Shown: piece after piece, positions 9,348-18,028 of the stretch
Layout of the letters: each line of letters begins with the position of its first letter
How positions within the stretch are numbered: the first letter of the stretch is position 1
Assembly (NCBI RefSeq): GCF_026410385.1
Contig: NZ_JAPMLT010000001.1
Coordinates: 186,001 to 250,000, forward strand
DNA from: Tumebacillus lacus
Lineage (GTDB): Bacteria > Bacillota > Bacilli > Tumebacillales > Tumebacillaceae
Length of the DNA: 64,000 nt
Direction of reading: 5' to 3'
Translations under genes and position numbers: made by a program
The notes under the pieces: model-generated
The model's input: the letters and a program-made list of their open reading frames with translations, nothing else
Databases searched by the model: none
Told to the model about the DNA's origin: nothing

Positions 9348-10508
9348 ATGAACAGCGAGTTTATTGACGCATTAGAACAGATCGAGCGCGAGAAAGGGAT
9401 CGACAAAGAAATCCTGCTCGAAGCGATCGAAGCTGCGCTGATCTCCGGATACAAACGCAACTTCAACTCGGCGCAAAACGTCCGCGTGGACGTCAACCGC
9501 CACACCGGCATCGTAAAAGTCTACGCGCGCAAGACGGTCGTCGAGGAGGCGGAAGACGCACGCCTTGAGATCTCGCTTGACGCAGCGGAGCAGATCGACC
9601 CGGGCTTCCAGATCGGCGACATCGCCGAGATCGAAGTCACCCCGCGCGACTTCGGCCGCATCGCAGCGCAGACGGCCAAGCAGGTCGTCACCCAGCGCAT
9701 CCGTGAGGCGGAGCGCGGCATCATCTACAACAAGTTCGTCGACCGCGAGTTTGACATCGTGACGGGTATCGTCCAACGTCAGGACAACCGGTTCTACTAC
9801 GTGGATCTCGGCAAGGTCGAAGCGGTGCTGCCGCTCAACGAAGTGATGCCGACCGAAAAATTTAAGCATAATGATCGCGTGAAGGCGTACATCACCAAGG
9901 TGGAGAAAACCACCAAGGGACCGCAAATTCAGCTCTCGCGCACCCATCCGGGCCTGCTCAAACGTCTGTTCGAGTTGGAAGTGCCGGAGATCTACGAAGG
10001 CGTTGTCGAACTGAAATCGGTCGCTCGCGAAGCGGGCTACCGTTCGAAGATCGCCGTCTACTCTCGCAATCCGGACGTCGATCCGGTCGGCTCTTGCGTC
10101 GGTCCGCGCGGCATGCGCGTGCAGACGATCGTCAACGAACTGCGCGGTGAGAAGATTGACATCGTCAAATGGAGCGAAGATCCGAAGGAATACGTGGCCA
10201 ACGCGCTCTCGCCGTCGAAGGTCGTCTCTGTCGATGTGGATGAGGAGAACAAGGTGGCTCGCGTCGTCGTTCCGGACTACCAACTGTCCCTTGCGATCGG
10301 TAAAGAAGGCCAAAACGCGCGTCTGGCAGCTAAATTGACAGGCTGGAAGATCGATATCAAGAGCGAAACCCAAGCGATCGAAGCAGGGTTCGTGCCGGTG
10401 CATCGCGAAGAGAGTGAAGGTGCGGACGACAACGAGAACTATTCGACCGACCTCGCCGAAGACTACGCGCCTCTGGCAGACACTGCCGACGAAAAGGCGT
10501 TTGACTGA
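9348..10508 (+). CDS. nusA: Transcription termination/antitermination factor NusA
   Basis: NusA binds RNA polymerase and nascent RNA to control pausing and termination. The 386 residues match the short Bacillus form without the acidic repeats of the E. coli protein. The N-terminal domain begins [18 protein letters not shown]; the S1 domain spans about residues 135-200 ([23 protein letters not shown]); and two KH domains follow, with [15 protein letters not shown] and [21 protein letters not shown]. The C-terminal tail of about 35 residues is acidic. It is co-transcribed with rimP and rnpM. Confidence 0.98.
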   Translation: MNSEFIDALEQIEREKGIDKEILLEAIEAALISGYKRNFNSAQNVRVDVNRHTGIVKVYARKTVVEEAEDARLEISLDAAEQIDPGFQIGDIAEIEVTPRDFGRIAAQTAKQVVTQRIREAERGIIYNKFVDREFDIVTGIVQRQDNRFYYVDLGKVEAVLPLNEVMPTEKFKHNDRVKAYITKVEKTTKGPQIQLSRTHPGLLKRLFELEVPEIYEGVVELKSVAREAGYRSKIAVYSRNPDVDPVGSCVGPRGMRVQTIVNELRGEKIDIVKWSEDPKEYVANALSPSKVVSVDVDEENKVARVVVPDYQLSLAIGKEGQNARLAAKLTGWKIDIKSETQAIEAGFVPVHREESEGADDNENYSTDLAEDYAPLADTADEKAFD

Positions 10509-10528
10509 GGAAAGGGAGGGGGTCGTCC

Positions 10529-10819
10529 ATGCAGAAGAAGATCCCTCTTCGTAAATGTGTGGGCTGTCAGGAGATGAAGCCCAAGCGCGAATTGATCCGG
10601 CTCGTCTTCAACCAGTCGCTCGGGTCTGTTGAACTCGATCCGACAGGCAAGAAGGCGGGACGGGGAGCCTACATCTGTCGTCAGGCGGATTGTCTGGTGC
10701 CGGCGCGCAAGAAGAAGGCCTTGGAGCGCTCTCTGAAAACTTCCGTTTCGGAAGAGATCTACGACACGCTGGCTCGGGAACTGGCCGGTGTGGAACCGGA
10801 GGGCGATGAGGATGAGTGA
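10529..10819 (+). CDS. rnpM: YlxR-family RNA-binding protein (RNase P modulator RnpM)
   Basis: A small basic DUF448 protein of 96 residues with the family signature RKCVGCQEMKPKRELIRLV at the N-terminus and GRGAYICRQADC in the middle. Bacillus YlxR has been reported to bind the RNase P RNA and modulate its activity; that role is taken from the family. It lies between nusA and the L7Ae-like ylxQ, as in other Firmicutes, and its stop codon overlaps the ylxQ start, suggesting translational coupling. Confidence 0.93.
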   Translation: MQKKIPLRKCVGCQEMKPKRELIRLVFNQSLGSVELDPTGKKAGRGAYICRQADCLVPARKKKALERSLKTSVSEEIYDTLARELAGVEPEGDEDE

Positions 10820-11138
10820 ACAACAATTTGCGAACATGCTCGGATTGGCAAAGCGGGCGGGAGCGCTCGTAACAGGCCATGACGCCTGTTTAGCTCAAGT
10901 GCGAGCCGGCAAGGCGGCTCTGGCTCTGGTGGCACGCGATACAGGTGCAAACGCGATGAAGAAATACCACGACAAATGCAAGCATTACAAGGTGCCTTTG
11001 ATCGAAGTTCTCGACAAGATCTCCCTTGGGCAGGCGGTGGGCAAACCCCACAGCGCCATCGTCGTGGTGACCGAATCCGGTTTTGCAAAGCGTATACGCC
11101 AACTGGCTGGAGAAAATGCCGGGGGTGACGCGCAGTGA
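10812..11138 (+). CDS. ylxQ: L7Ae-like ribosomal protein YlxQ
   Basis: A 108-residue member of the L7Ae/L30e/S12e/Gadd45 family that binds kink-turn RNA. The start ATG 10812 is chosen for its 8-base spacing from GGAGGG; the frame remains open upstream inside rnpM. FANMLGLAKRAGALVTGHDACL and the following alternating alpha/beta pattern match YlxQ. A GGGGGTGA ribosome-binding site for infB overlaps its 3' end. Confidence 0.92.
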   Translation: MSEQQFANMLGLAKRAGALVTGHDACLAQVRAGKAALALVARDTGANAMKKYHDKCKHYKVPLIEVLDKISLGQAVGKPHSAIVVVTESGFAKRIRQLAGENAGGDAQ

Positions 11139-11186
11139 CCAAATTGCGGGTTCATCAGCAAAGAGATCATTGCAATTCTCACTCGC
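11121..11186 (+). other. infB: Original infB start region, now out of frame
   Basis: GGGGGTGA (11121-11128) followed 6 bases later by GTG (11135) is a good translation start. It reads MTKLRVH, the usual beginning of Firmicute IF2. The expected continuation (about 8 residues, then [11 protein letters not shown]) is found in another frame from about 11154. The junction is a loss of 26 nt relative to Bacillus subtilis IF2 as I recall it (23 if one residue shorter), which shifts the frame. This could be a true deletion, possibly between short CAT repeats, or a sequencing/assembly error. Confidence 0.7.
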
Positions 11187-13586
11187 ATGAATGTCCCGGT
11201 CAACAATCACATGAGCGTGATGGATCAGGAGATGATTCAAAAAGTGGAACAATTTTTCAAAGATGTTAAAGGCAAATCCGAGAAAAAGGGTTCTGAGCAA
11301 CAATCGCCAAATCAAGCACCTAAATCTGGTGGAGAACGGAGAAATCAGGGGAATATGACGCAAAACAATCAAGCGAATCAAGCAGGACAACCTGCCAAAG
11401 CGAATGAAAAGGACTACGACAATCTCGTAGATGATCGTGTCGCTTCTCAACCGCGCAACGAGCGCATTCCGCAAAAGAAGCCGAACCAACCGGCAGGCCG
11501 TCCGGCTGGTACGACGGCAAACAGACCGGCAAGCGGCGGCAATCGCCCGGCAGGCGGCGGCAATCGCCCGGCAGGCAACGGTGGCAACCGCCCGGCTGGC
11601 GGTGGCGGCGGTAATCGTCCCGGCGGCAACACCGGCGGCAACCGTCCGGGTGGCAACACCGGCGGGAACCGTGGCGGCAACGCGGGCGGACGCGGCGGCA
11701 ACAACCAAGGCCGCGGCGGCGCGAACAACCGCGGCGGCAACCAAGGCGGACGCGGCGGCAACACCCGTGGCGGCGCACGCGGCGGCGCACAGAACCAAGG
11801 CGGACAACGTCCGGCTCCGAAACCGGTTGAAATGCCGAAAAACGTCGAGATCGAAGGCGCAATGACCGTTAAGGACTTCGCGAAACTGATCAAGCGCGAG
11901 CCGTCCGAGATCATCAAAAAGCTCCTGTTCCTCGGCATCATGGCGACGATCAACAACGAAATCGACGCCGATGCGATCCAACTGGTCGCAGAAGACTACG
12001 GCATCGAAGTGACCATCAAAGAGCCGGTCGACGAAGAAGCGGTCGATATGCTGGTGGAAGAGGATGATCCGGAATCTCTGAGTGAGCGTCCGCCGATCGT
12101 CACGATTATGGGCCACGTCGACCACGGGAAAACCACGCTGCTCGACGCGATCCGTTCGACCAACGTCACCGCGTCCGAGGCAGGCGGCATCACCCAGCAC
12201 ATCGGCGCCTACCAAGTCGAGATCAAAGGCAAGAAGATCTCCTTCCTCGACACGCCGGGCCACGCAGCGTTCACCACGATGCGCGCTCGCGGTGCTCAAG
12301 TCACCGACATCACGATCCTCGTCGTTGCAGCGGATGACGGCGTCATGCCGCAGACGGTGGAAGCGATCAACCATGCGAAAGCGGCCAACGTGCCGATCAT
12401 CGTCGCGGTCAACAAGATCGACAAGCCGGACGCAAACCTTGACCGCATCAAGCAGGAGCTCACCGAGTACGGCCTGGTAGCGGAAGAGTGGGGCGGCGAA
12501 ACGATCTTCGTTCCGGTCTCCGCTCTCAAGCGCCAAGGGATCGAGGACATCCTCGAGATGATCCTGCTCGTCGCGGAAGTACAAGAACTGAAAGCGAACC
12601 CGGATGCGCGTCCGCGCGGTACGGTCATCGAGGCCGAACTGGACAAAGGTCGCGGCCCGGTCGCGACTGTGCTCGTCCAAAACGGCACGCTCAAAGTCGG
12701 TGACATCGTTGTCGCCGGCACCACCTACGGCAAGGTTCGCGCCATGGTCAACGACCGCGGTCGCCGCGTAAAAGAAGCGCTGCCGGCGATGCCGGTCGAG
12801 ATCCTCGGTCTGTCTGACGTTCCGAGTGCCGGTGACCTGTTCGTCGTCTATGATGACGAACGCAAAGCGAGCAAGCTCGTGGAAAAGCGCGCGCACCAAC
12901 ATCGTCAAGAGTCGATCGGGGCTCAATCCCGCGTTACGCTGGACGATCTGTTCTCCAAGATCAAAGAGGGCGACATCAAAGAACTCAACGTCATCATCAA
13001 AGCGGACGTACAAGGTTCTGTCGAGGCCCTGCGCGGTTCTTTGGAAAAGATCGATGTGGAAGGCGTTCGCGTAAAAGTCATCCATCAGGGCGTCGGCGCG
13101 ATCAACGAATCCGATATCCTGCTGGCGACGGCAGGCAATGCAATCGTCATCGGCTTCAACGTCCGTCCGCAGACGCAAGCTGAGAAGATGGCCGAGTCGG
13201 AGAAGGTCGACGTACGCCTGTACCGTGTCATCTACAACGCGATCGAAGAGATCGAAGCAGCGCTGAAAGGCATGCTCGATCCGGAGTTCAAGGAAGTGTT
13301 GCTCGGCCGTGCAGAAGTGCGCCAAACCTTCAAAGTCTCCAAAGTCGGCACCATCGCCGGTTGCTTCGTCACCGAGGGCAAATTGGTTCGCTCGGCCGAA
13401 CTGCGCGTCCTGCGTGACGGCGTCATCCTGTTCGAAGGCAAGTTTGACTCGCTCAAACGCTTCAAGGACGATGTCCGCGAAGTGGCAACCAACTTCGAGT
13501 GCGGCGTGACGATTGAGAAATTCAACGACCTGCGCGAAGGCGATATCATCGAAGCGTTCCAAATGGAGCAAATTAAAGTAGTCTAA
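11187..13586 (+). CDS. infB: Translation initiation factor IF-2 (N-terminus disrupted)
   Basis: IF2 is the GTPase that places initiator tRNA on the ribosome. From the first in-frame ATG the protein has 799 residues. Residues 113-209 are a striking Gly/Arg/Asn-rich linker with RGG and GGNRPGG repeats. An IF2_N domain lies near 224-275, and the GTPase near 305-475 shows [13 protein letters not shown] and NKID. The IF2-type beta-barrels and the fMet-tRNA-binding C2 domain complete it. The ATG at 11187 has no ribosome-binding site. The normal start and first half of the first IF2_N domain lie upstream in another frame. The GTPase and C-terminal parts look intact. Confidence 0.93.
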   Translation: MNVPVNNHMSVMDQEMIQKVEQFFKDVKGKSEKKGSEQQSPNQAPKSGGERRNQGNMTQNNQANQAGQPAKANEKDYDNLVDDRVASQPRNERIPQKKPNQPAGRPAGTTANRPASGGNRPAGGGNRPAGNGGNRPAGGGGGNRPGGNTGGNRPGGNTGGNRGGNAGGRGGNNQGRGGANNRGGNQGGRGGNTRGGARGGAQNQGGQRPAPKPVEMPKNVEIEGAMTVKDFAKLIKREPSEIIKKLLFLGIMATINNEIDADAIQLVAEDYGIEVTIKEPVDEEAVDMLVEEDDPESLSERPPIVTIMGHVDHGKTTLLDAIRSTNVTASEAGGITQHIGAYQVEIKGKKISFLDTPGHAAFTTMRARGAQVTDITILVVAADDGVMPQTVEAINHAKAANVPIIVAVNKIDKPDANLDRIKQELTEYGLVAEEWGGETIFVPVSALKRQGIEDILEMILLVAEVQELKANPDARPRGTVIEAELDKGRGPVATVLVQNGTLKVGDIVVAGTTYGKVRAMVNDRGRRVKEALPAMPVEILGLSDVPSAGDLFVVYDDERKASKLVEKRAHQHRQESIGAQSRVTLDDLFSKIKEGDIKELNVIIKADVQGSVEALRGSLEKIDVEGVRVKVIHQGVGAINESDILLATAGNAIVIGFNVRPQTQAEKMAESEKVDVRLYRVIYNAIEEIEAALKGMLDPEFKEVLLGRAEVRQTFKVSKVGTIAGCFVTEGKLVRSAELRVLRDGVILFEGKFDSLKRFKDDVREVATNFECGVTIEKFNDLREGDIIEAFQMEQIKVV

Positions 13587-13606
13587 AACAGCATGAGTGA
13601 CGTGAC

Positions 13607-13643
13607 GGAGTTGAATTTTCCCTTAGGGGCAGAATTCAACTCC
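13607..13643 (+). other. Stem-loop between infB and rbfA
   Basis: GAGTTGAATT and its complement AATTCAACTC form an 11-bp stem (13607-13617 with 13633-13643, including the outer G-C) with a further CCC/GGG pairing in the loop. There is no T-run, so it looks like an RNA-processing or stability element rather than a terminator. ylxP, which sits here in Bacillus, is absent. Confidence 0.55.
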
Positions 13644-13678
13644 AACGTCTATCTAACGGAAAAAGAGGTGAACCAATC

Positions 13679-14062
13679 ATGGCAAAGATTCGTGTCAGCC
13701 GTGTAGGGGAACAGATTAAAAAAGAGATCGTCGACATCGTGCGCACTGAAGTCAAAGACCCGCGCGTCGGCTTCGTGACGATCACCGATGTGGAAGCATC
13801 GGGCGACCTTCAACACGCCAATGTGTATGTCAGTGTCCTTGGCGACGAGTCGAAGCGCAACGGCACGATGGATGCGTTGAACAAAGCATCTGGCTTCATC
13901 CGCTCCGAGGTGGGACGCCGGATTCGCCTGCGCCGCACGCCGGAACTGCATTTCAAACTTGACACCTCGATCGACTACTCGACCCGAATCTCGGAAGTCC
14001 TGCGGGACATCAAAGGAGACGAGAGCAATGAGTCAAACGCAGAACCTGAAGCAGGAGTATAA
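13679..14062 (+). CDS. rbfA: 30S ribosome-binding factor A
   Basis: RbfA binds immature 30S subunits near the 5' helix of 16S rRNA and supports late processing, especially in the cold. The 127 residues carry the KH-like fold. [32 protein letters not shown] is the family N-terminus, and YVSVLGDE and [14 protein letters not shown] follow. AAGAGGTGA provides the ribosome-binding site. The 3' end overlaps the nrnA start by 35 bp. Confidence 0.96.
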   Translation: MAKIRVSRVGEQIKKEIVDIVRTEVKDPRVGFVTITDVEASGDLQHANVYVSVLGDESKRNGTMDALNKASGFIRSEVGRRIRLRRTPELHFKLDTSIDYSTRISEVLRDIKGDESNESNAEPEAGV

Positions 14063-15029
14063 GGCGGCTGCCGATTTTTTCCGCAACCACGATCACTTTC
14101 TGCTGCTCGTTCATGAAAAGCCGGACGGTGACGCACTCGGCTCCTGTCTGGGTGCCGCTCACCTGTTGCACAAACTCGGCAAGTCGTTCCGCCTGATCAA
14201 CGACGATCCGATCCCGAATAAATTTTCGTTCTTCCCGATGGCGGATCGATTTGAACTGCCGGACGGTGTGCAGGAACGATTTGATGCGGTGATCTCGTTT
14301 GACTGCGGCGACCGCAAGCGATTGGGCTGCTCCGGCCAACTGATCGCCGACAACGCGCAGATTCTGAACATTGATCACCACGTCACCAACGACCGTTTCG
14401 GCACGGAAAACCTTGTCGATCTCACGGCGGCGGCCACCTGCCAGATCGTCTATAAAGTAGCCCGCGAACTGGGCGTGGAGTTGGACATTGATACGGCGAC
14501 CTGCCTGTACACCGGGCTTGTTACCGATACGGGCGGTTTCCGCTACTCGAACACCACCGAAGACGTGCTCTTGATCGCGGCTGATCTGCTGCGTCACGGG
14601 GTGCAGCCTTACAACGTGGTGGACAAGGTGTTGGAAACGATGACGTGGGCGCAGGTGCAGTTGATCCGCGAAGGGTTGGATTCGCTGGGACGTGACGAGA
14701 GCGGCCGCATCGCATGGGTGGCCGTCTCCCGCGAGATGCTGGAGCGTGTGAAAGGCGATGACGAAGACGTCGAAGGTCTCGTCAACTACCCGCGCAACGT
14801 CGAAGGAGTAGAGGTGGGCATCTGCTTCCGCGAACTGTCTCCTGACAAGACCAAGGTCTCGTTCCGTTCCAAATATGTGGTCGACGTCGGCCGGATCGCG
14901 CTGGAGTTTGGCGGTGGCGGTCATGCACGGGCAGCCGGTTGCAAGATGGACGGATCGCTCGAGGAAGTGCGTGAACGCGTGCTGGCTCGCGTCAAAGAAG
15001 CAATAGCAGAAGTGGGAGCGAACGCATGA
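14028..15029 (+). CDS. nrnA: Oligoribonuclease NrnA / pAp phosphatase (DHH-DHHA1)
   Basis: NrnA degrades nanoRNAs of a few nucleotides and hydrolyses pAp. The ATG 14028 has AAAGGAG 9 bases upstream; 333 residues. The DHH domain shows [16 protein letters not shown] and the [12 protein letters not shown] motif with its metal-binding Asp/His residues. DHHA1 at the C-terminus carries the [10 protein letters not shown] substrate-binding loop. It lies between rbfA and truB, as in many Bacillales, and its stop overlaps the truB start by 4 bases (ATGA). Confidence 0.95.
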   Translation: MSQTQNLKQEYKAAADFFRNHDHFLLLVHEKPDGDALGSCLGAAHLLHKLGKSFRLINDDPIPNKFSFFPMADRFELPDGVQERFDAVISFDCGDRKRLGCSGQLIADNAQILNIDHHVTNDRFGTENLVDLTAAATCQIVYKVARELGVELDIDTATCLYTGLVTDTGGFRYSNTTEDVLLIAADLLRHGVQPYNVVDKVLETMTWAQVQLIREGLDSLGRDESGRIAWVAVSREMLERVKGDDEDVEGLVNYPRNVEGVEVGICFRELSPDKTKVSFRSKYVVDVGRIALEFGGGGHARAAGCKMDGSLEEVRERVLARVKEAIAEVGANA

Positions 15030-15940
15030 ATGGCATTCTGATCGTCAACAAACCGGCCGGCATGACCTCGCAGCAGGTCGTCGGCAGGGTCAAACGGGTG
15101 CTCGGCGTGAAAAAGGTCGGGCACACCGGCACGCTCGATCCTGATGTGACCGGCGTCTTGCCGATCTGCATCGGCAGCGCGACGCGCGTCGCTGAATATC
15201 TGCTTGATCAGGCCAAAGCCTATCGGGGCGAAGTGACGTTCGGCGTTTCGACGACCACGCAGGACGCATCGGGGGAACCGGTCGAATCGGTGGATACCGT
15301 GCAGGTGACCGAGGAGCAGGTGCGCGAGGCGGCTGCCTCGTTCATCGGTCCGATCCTGCAGCGTCCTCCCGCCTTTTCAGCGATCAAGATCAACGGCCAG
15401 CGTGCGTATGATCTCGCCCGCCAAGGCGAGGAGGTGGAGATCCCGCCGCGCGAAGTCACGATCTACAAATTGGAGATCCTCTCCCTTGATCTGGAGCCGA
15501 ACCACCCGAAAGTACGGTTTGACGTGGAGTGTTCCAAAGGAACCTACGTGCGTACACTGTGTCAGGACTTGGGAAGCACGCTTGGCGTGCCGGCCCATAT
15601 GTCGCACCTCGTGCGCACCCGTTCCGGCCCGTTTACGCTGGAACAGGCGTTGACGTTTGAACAGATCGAGGAGTTGGCGGCGGCAGGTCAGATCGCCGAG
15701 CAGCTGCAACCGTTGCAATCCGCGTTGCCTCATCTGACGGCTGCGACGATCCCGGAGGCGCTGGAGCGGCGTGTGGATAACGGTCGCGAACTGACGCTGC
15801 GCCGCGTGATTCCAGGTGCCCAAGCGGGACAACTGGTGCGGATCGAAAGTCGAACGGGGCGATTGCTCGCTCTGTACCGCATCGAGTCGATCGTGGACGG
15901 GGAGACGCACACAGTACCAGAGAAGGTGTTCAAAGAGTAG
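15026..15940 (+). CDS. truB: tRNA pseudouridine(55) synthase
   Basis: TruB makes pseudouridine 55 in the T-arm of tRNAs. It has 304 residues. The N-terminal GILIVNKPAGMTSQQVV and the catalytic HTGTLDPDVTGVLP, with the nucleophilic Asp, are intact. KINGQRAYDLARQGE and CSKGTYVRTLCQDLG follow, then a PUA-like C-terminal domain. Translation is probably coupled to nrnA through the ATGA overlap. Confidence 0.97.
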   Translation: MNGILIVNKPAGMTSQQVVGRVKRVLGVKKVGHTGTLDPDVTGVLPICIGSATRVAEYLLDQAKAYRGEVTFGVSTTTQDASGEPVESVDTVQVTEEQVREAAASFIGPILQRPPAFSAIKINGQRAYDLARQGEEVEIPPREVTIYKLEILSLDLEPNHPKVRFDVECSKGTYVRTLCQDLGSTLGVPAHMSHLVRTRSGPFTLEQALTFEQIEELAAAGQIAEQLQPLQSALPHLTAATIPEALERRVDNGRELTLRRVIPGAQAGQLVRIESRTGRLLALYRIESIVDGETHTVPEKVFKE

Positions 15941-15952
15941 GGGTGAGATGTC

Positions 15953-16894
15953 GTGAAGATCATCCAAATCACAGATCTCCAGGACAATGCGGCGTTTCAG
16001 CCGTCGGTCATGGCACTGGGAAACTTCGATGGAATACATATAGGGCATCAAGGGTTGATCGGCCGAGCTGTTGAATTGGCCGGTCAACTTGGTCTGCCCG
16101 CCAGCGTGTTAACGTTTTACCCGCATCCAAGACAGGTGCTCGGCAACTCGCAAGCGCATGCCAACCTGCTCACGCCGTTCGATGAAAAGATGCGCGTGAT
16201 GGAGGAATTGGGCGTCGAGATCGTGTATGTTGTTCACTTCACAGTGGCGTTTGCGGGGCTGACGGCCGAGGAGTTCATCTATGGCTTCCTTTCCCGACTG
16301 CATCCGCAGGGCCTTGTCGTCGGTTTTGACTACGCATTCGGTCGCGGTGGCAAGGCAGATGCTTCGATGCTCAAGGACCTCGCGGCGGAAGCGGGTATCC
16401 CGGTGGAGATCGTCGGCGCGGTCAACCGCTACGGTGAAAAAGTCAGCTCGACACTGATCCGGGAGAAATTGTCCTATGGCGATGCCCGGCTCGTCTGCGA
16501 ATTGCTCGGACGCCCCTACGCCGTCACCGGTACCGTCATCCACGGCGAGAAGCGCGGGCGGCTGCTCGGCTTCCCGACGGCAAATATCGAACCGCTCGAT
16601 TCGTTCGCATTGCCGAAAAACGGGGTATATGTGGTGCGGGTCTTGGTCAAGAATGAGTGGCATGCAGCTGTTCTGAACATTGGCACGAAGCCGACGTTCC
16701 ACGACCAGATGCACCGTTCGCTCGAAGCGCATCTCCTCGATTTCAGCGGCGATCTCTATGGCGAGGCGATCCGTGTAGAGTTTCTCGACTTCCTGCGTGA
16801 CGAGAAAAAGTTTTTCTCCGTCGAGGAACTGATCGCACAGATCCAGAGCGATGTGGTGGAGGCGCGTTCCCGGTTGTCACTGTTTTCGGTATAA
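15953..16894 (+). CDS. ribF: Bifunctional riboflavin kinase / FAD synthetase
   Basis: RibF phosphorylates riboflavin to FMN and adenylates FMN to FAD. The start is GTG 15953 with GGGGTGA upstream; 313 residues. The N-terminal nucleotidyltransferase domain has LGNFDGIHIGHQ and YGEKVSSTLIRE. The C-terminal riboflavin kinase domain has GEKRGRLLGFPTANIE and NGVYVVRVLV. It closes the operon that starts at rimP; the next gene has its own promoter. Confidence 0.96.
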   Translation: MKIIQITDLQDNAAFQPSVMALGNFDGIHIGHQGLIGRAVELAGQLGLPASVLTFYPHPRQVLGNSQAHANLLTPFDEKMRVMEELGVEIVYVVHFTVAFAGLTAEEFIYGFLSRLHPQGLVVGFDYAFGRGGKADASMLKDLAAEAGIPVEIVGAVNRYGEKVSSTLIREKLSYGDARLVCELLGRPYAVTGTVIHGEKRGRLLGFPTANIEPLDSFALPKNGVYVVRVLVKNEWHAAVLNIGTKPTFHDQMHRSLEAHLLDFSGDLYGEAIRVEFLDFLRDEKKFFSVEELIAQIQSDVVEARSRLSLFSV

Positions 16895-16942
16895 GCGGAC
16901 ACGGCCTGCGCATACATTTACTAGCACATGTGCCGCCTGTTG

Positions 16943-16971
16943 TTGTCGAACCAAACCCTGTATGATATACT
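16943..16971 (+). promoter_or_regulatory. SigA-type promoter for the small gene pair after ribF
   Basis: TTGTCG (16943-16948) and TATACT (16966-16971) with 17 bp between them, in an AT-richer gap after ribF. Confidence 0.65.
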
Positions 16972-17047
16972 GTCTGAGTGGTTCTTACTATTGCTCCTAT
17001 CATCCTGACTCATAGGCACGCAGTTCTGCGAGCGGGGGGATGGACAC

Positions 17048-17275
17048 GTGAGATACCCGTATGTCGATGAACGTGATACACGACTGATGGAGTGGTGCCG
17101 CGAGGTGGCACGCATCTGCATCAGCGACGAATTCAAGCAATTGAACCGCGACTTGGTCAAGTTCTACCGCAAGAGCGGAAAGGACGACGCTTTGATGCTG
17201 GCGTTTCAAGATTCCTTGTTTTCGATGTTTACCGAGTTGGACGATGATCGCCAAGTATCGCTTGAGTACAACTGA
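17048..17275 (+). CDS. Hypothetical protein, first gene of a small pair
   Basis: A 75-residue protein with a GTG start behind a GGGGGGAT-type ribosome-binding site. It is charged, has no signal or membrane segment, and is predicted mostly helical (WCREVARICISDEFKQLNRDLVKFY). I do not recognise the family. It ends 2 bases before the next small ORF, so the two are almost certainly translated from one message. Its small size, close pairing and position upstream of a DUF4258-like protein would suit an antitoxin or accessory partner, but nothing in the sequence proves that. Confidence 0.75.
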   Translation: MRYPYVDERDTRLMEWCREVARICISDEFKQLNRDLVKFYRKSGKDDALMLAFQDSLFSMFTELDDDRQVSLEYN

Positions 17276-17277
17276 GC

Positions 17278-17499
17278 ATGCGCGTCATCGTCACGGTCCA
17301 TGCCAAGCAGCGGCTCTTCGAAGATCGCCAACGCGGCATCTTTGTAGATGACATCGTGCGCGCTGCCAAGCTGATTCCAGGTCTTGTGCCGGTGGCGACT
17401 CGCTTCCGTGGATTTGTATCCATCGGCGGTCGAGCTTTTGACATCGTGGCGAAAGACATTGCACAGGGCCGACTCGTCATCACCGTCATCGGCAAATGA
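17278..17499 (+). CDS. Small protein resembling DUF4258
   Basis: A 73-residue basic protein. VTVHAKQRLFEDRQRGI near the start, the central glycine-rich turn and the strand-like end RAFDIVAKDIAQGRLVITVIG follow the pattern of DUF4258 proteins (HA..R...R.I near the N-terminus and a VVTVY-like end), a small fold related to the RelE/BrnT toxins. The match is by eye and not certain. It starts 2 bases after the preceding ORF without a strong ribosome-binding site, so translation is probably coupled. rpsO follows 86 bp later with its own ribosome-binding site. Confidence 0.72.
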   Translation: MRVIVTVHAKQRLFEDRQRGIFVDDIVRAAKLIPGLVPVATRFRGFVSIGGRAFDIVAKDIAQGRLVITVIGK

Positions 17500-17585
17500 C
17501 ACAGTGAACCACGTGCGCGGATCGCCGAACACACCGACGGCGTTCTGGGCCTTGGGGATATATTATTTGGAGGTGTACCATAACA

Positions 17586-17855
17586 ATGGCACTCAATCAA
17601 GAAGCAAAGACCAACCTGATCGAATCGTTCAAAGTTCACGAAGGCGACACCGGTTCGCCGGAAGTACAAATCGCGATCCTGACCAACAAGATCAACTACC
17701 TGAACGATCACCTGCGCACGCACAAGAAAGACCACCACTCCCGTCGTGGTCTGTTGAAAATGGTCGGCCGTCGCCGTAACCTGCTCAACTACCTGCGTAA
17801 CAAAGACGTTAACCGTTATCGCGACCTGGTTGCGAAACTCGGTCTGCGTAAGTAA
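17586..17855 (+). CDS. rpsO: 30S ribosomal protein S15
   Basis: S15 is a primary 16S rRNA binder in the 30S platform. It has 89 residues with the full family sequence: [19 protein letters not shown], the [21 protein letters not shown]-binding loop and [20 protein letters not shown] lies upstream at good spacing. It precedes pnp, the usual Firmicute and enterobacterial order, but a terminator separates the two. Confidence 0.99.
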   Translation: MALNQEAKTNLIESFKVHEGDTGSPEVQIAILTNKINYLNDHLRTHKKDHHSRRGLLKMVGRRRNLLNYLRNKDVNRYRDLVAKLGLRK

Positions 17856-17861
17856 CATGGA

Positions 17862-17898
17862 AAGAAGCGGGATTCTACTGGATTCCCGCTTCTTCTTT
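17862..17898 (+). terminator. Intrinsic terminator after rpsO
   Basis: GAAGCGGGA pairs with TCCCGCTTC (plus flanking A-T and C-G pairs), followed by a short, interrupted T-rich stretch. Confidence 0.8.
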
Positions 17899-17991
17899 GT
17901 GTTTTGCATGATTTTTCTACGCTAAAGAAGGAAATACTTGTGCGTAGTGCGAACTAAAGTAACCCATGAGTCATACATAAACCCCATACTC

Positions 17992-18015
17992 TTCGGCGCA
18001 ACAGCCGAAAGGAGG
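17992..18015 (+). other. Small hairpin next to the pnp ribosome-binding site
   Basis: TTCGGC (17992-17997) pairs with GCCGAA (18004-18009) and abuts AAAGGAGG (18008-18015). The ribosome-binding site is 13 bases from the ATG, longer than usual. It could influence pnp translation. Confidence 0.4.
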
Positions 18016-18028
18016 CACTTGTTTTCAT

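Noticed and set aside
11525-11815. Repeats resembling a repeat array
   Set aside because: They are in-frame Gly/Arg codon repeats of IF2 with no constant repeat length or spacers, so not a CRISPR array.
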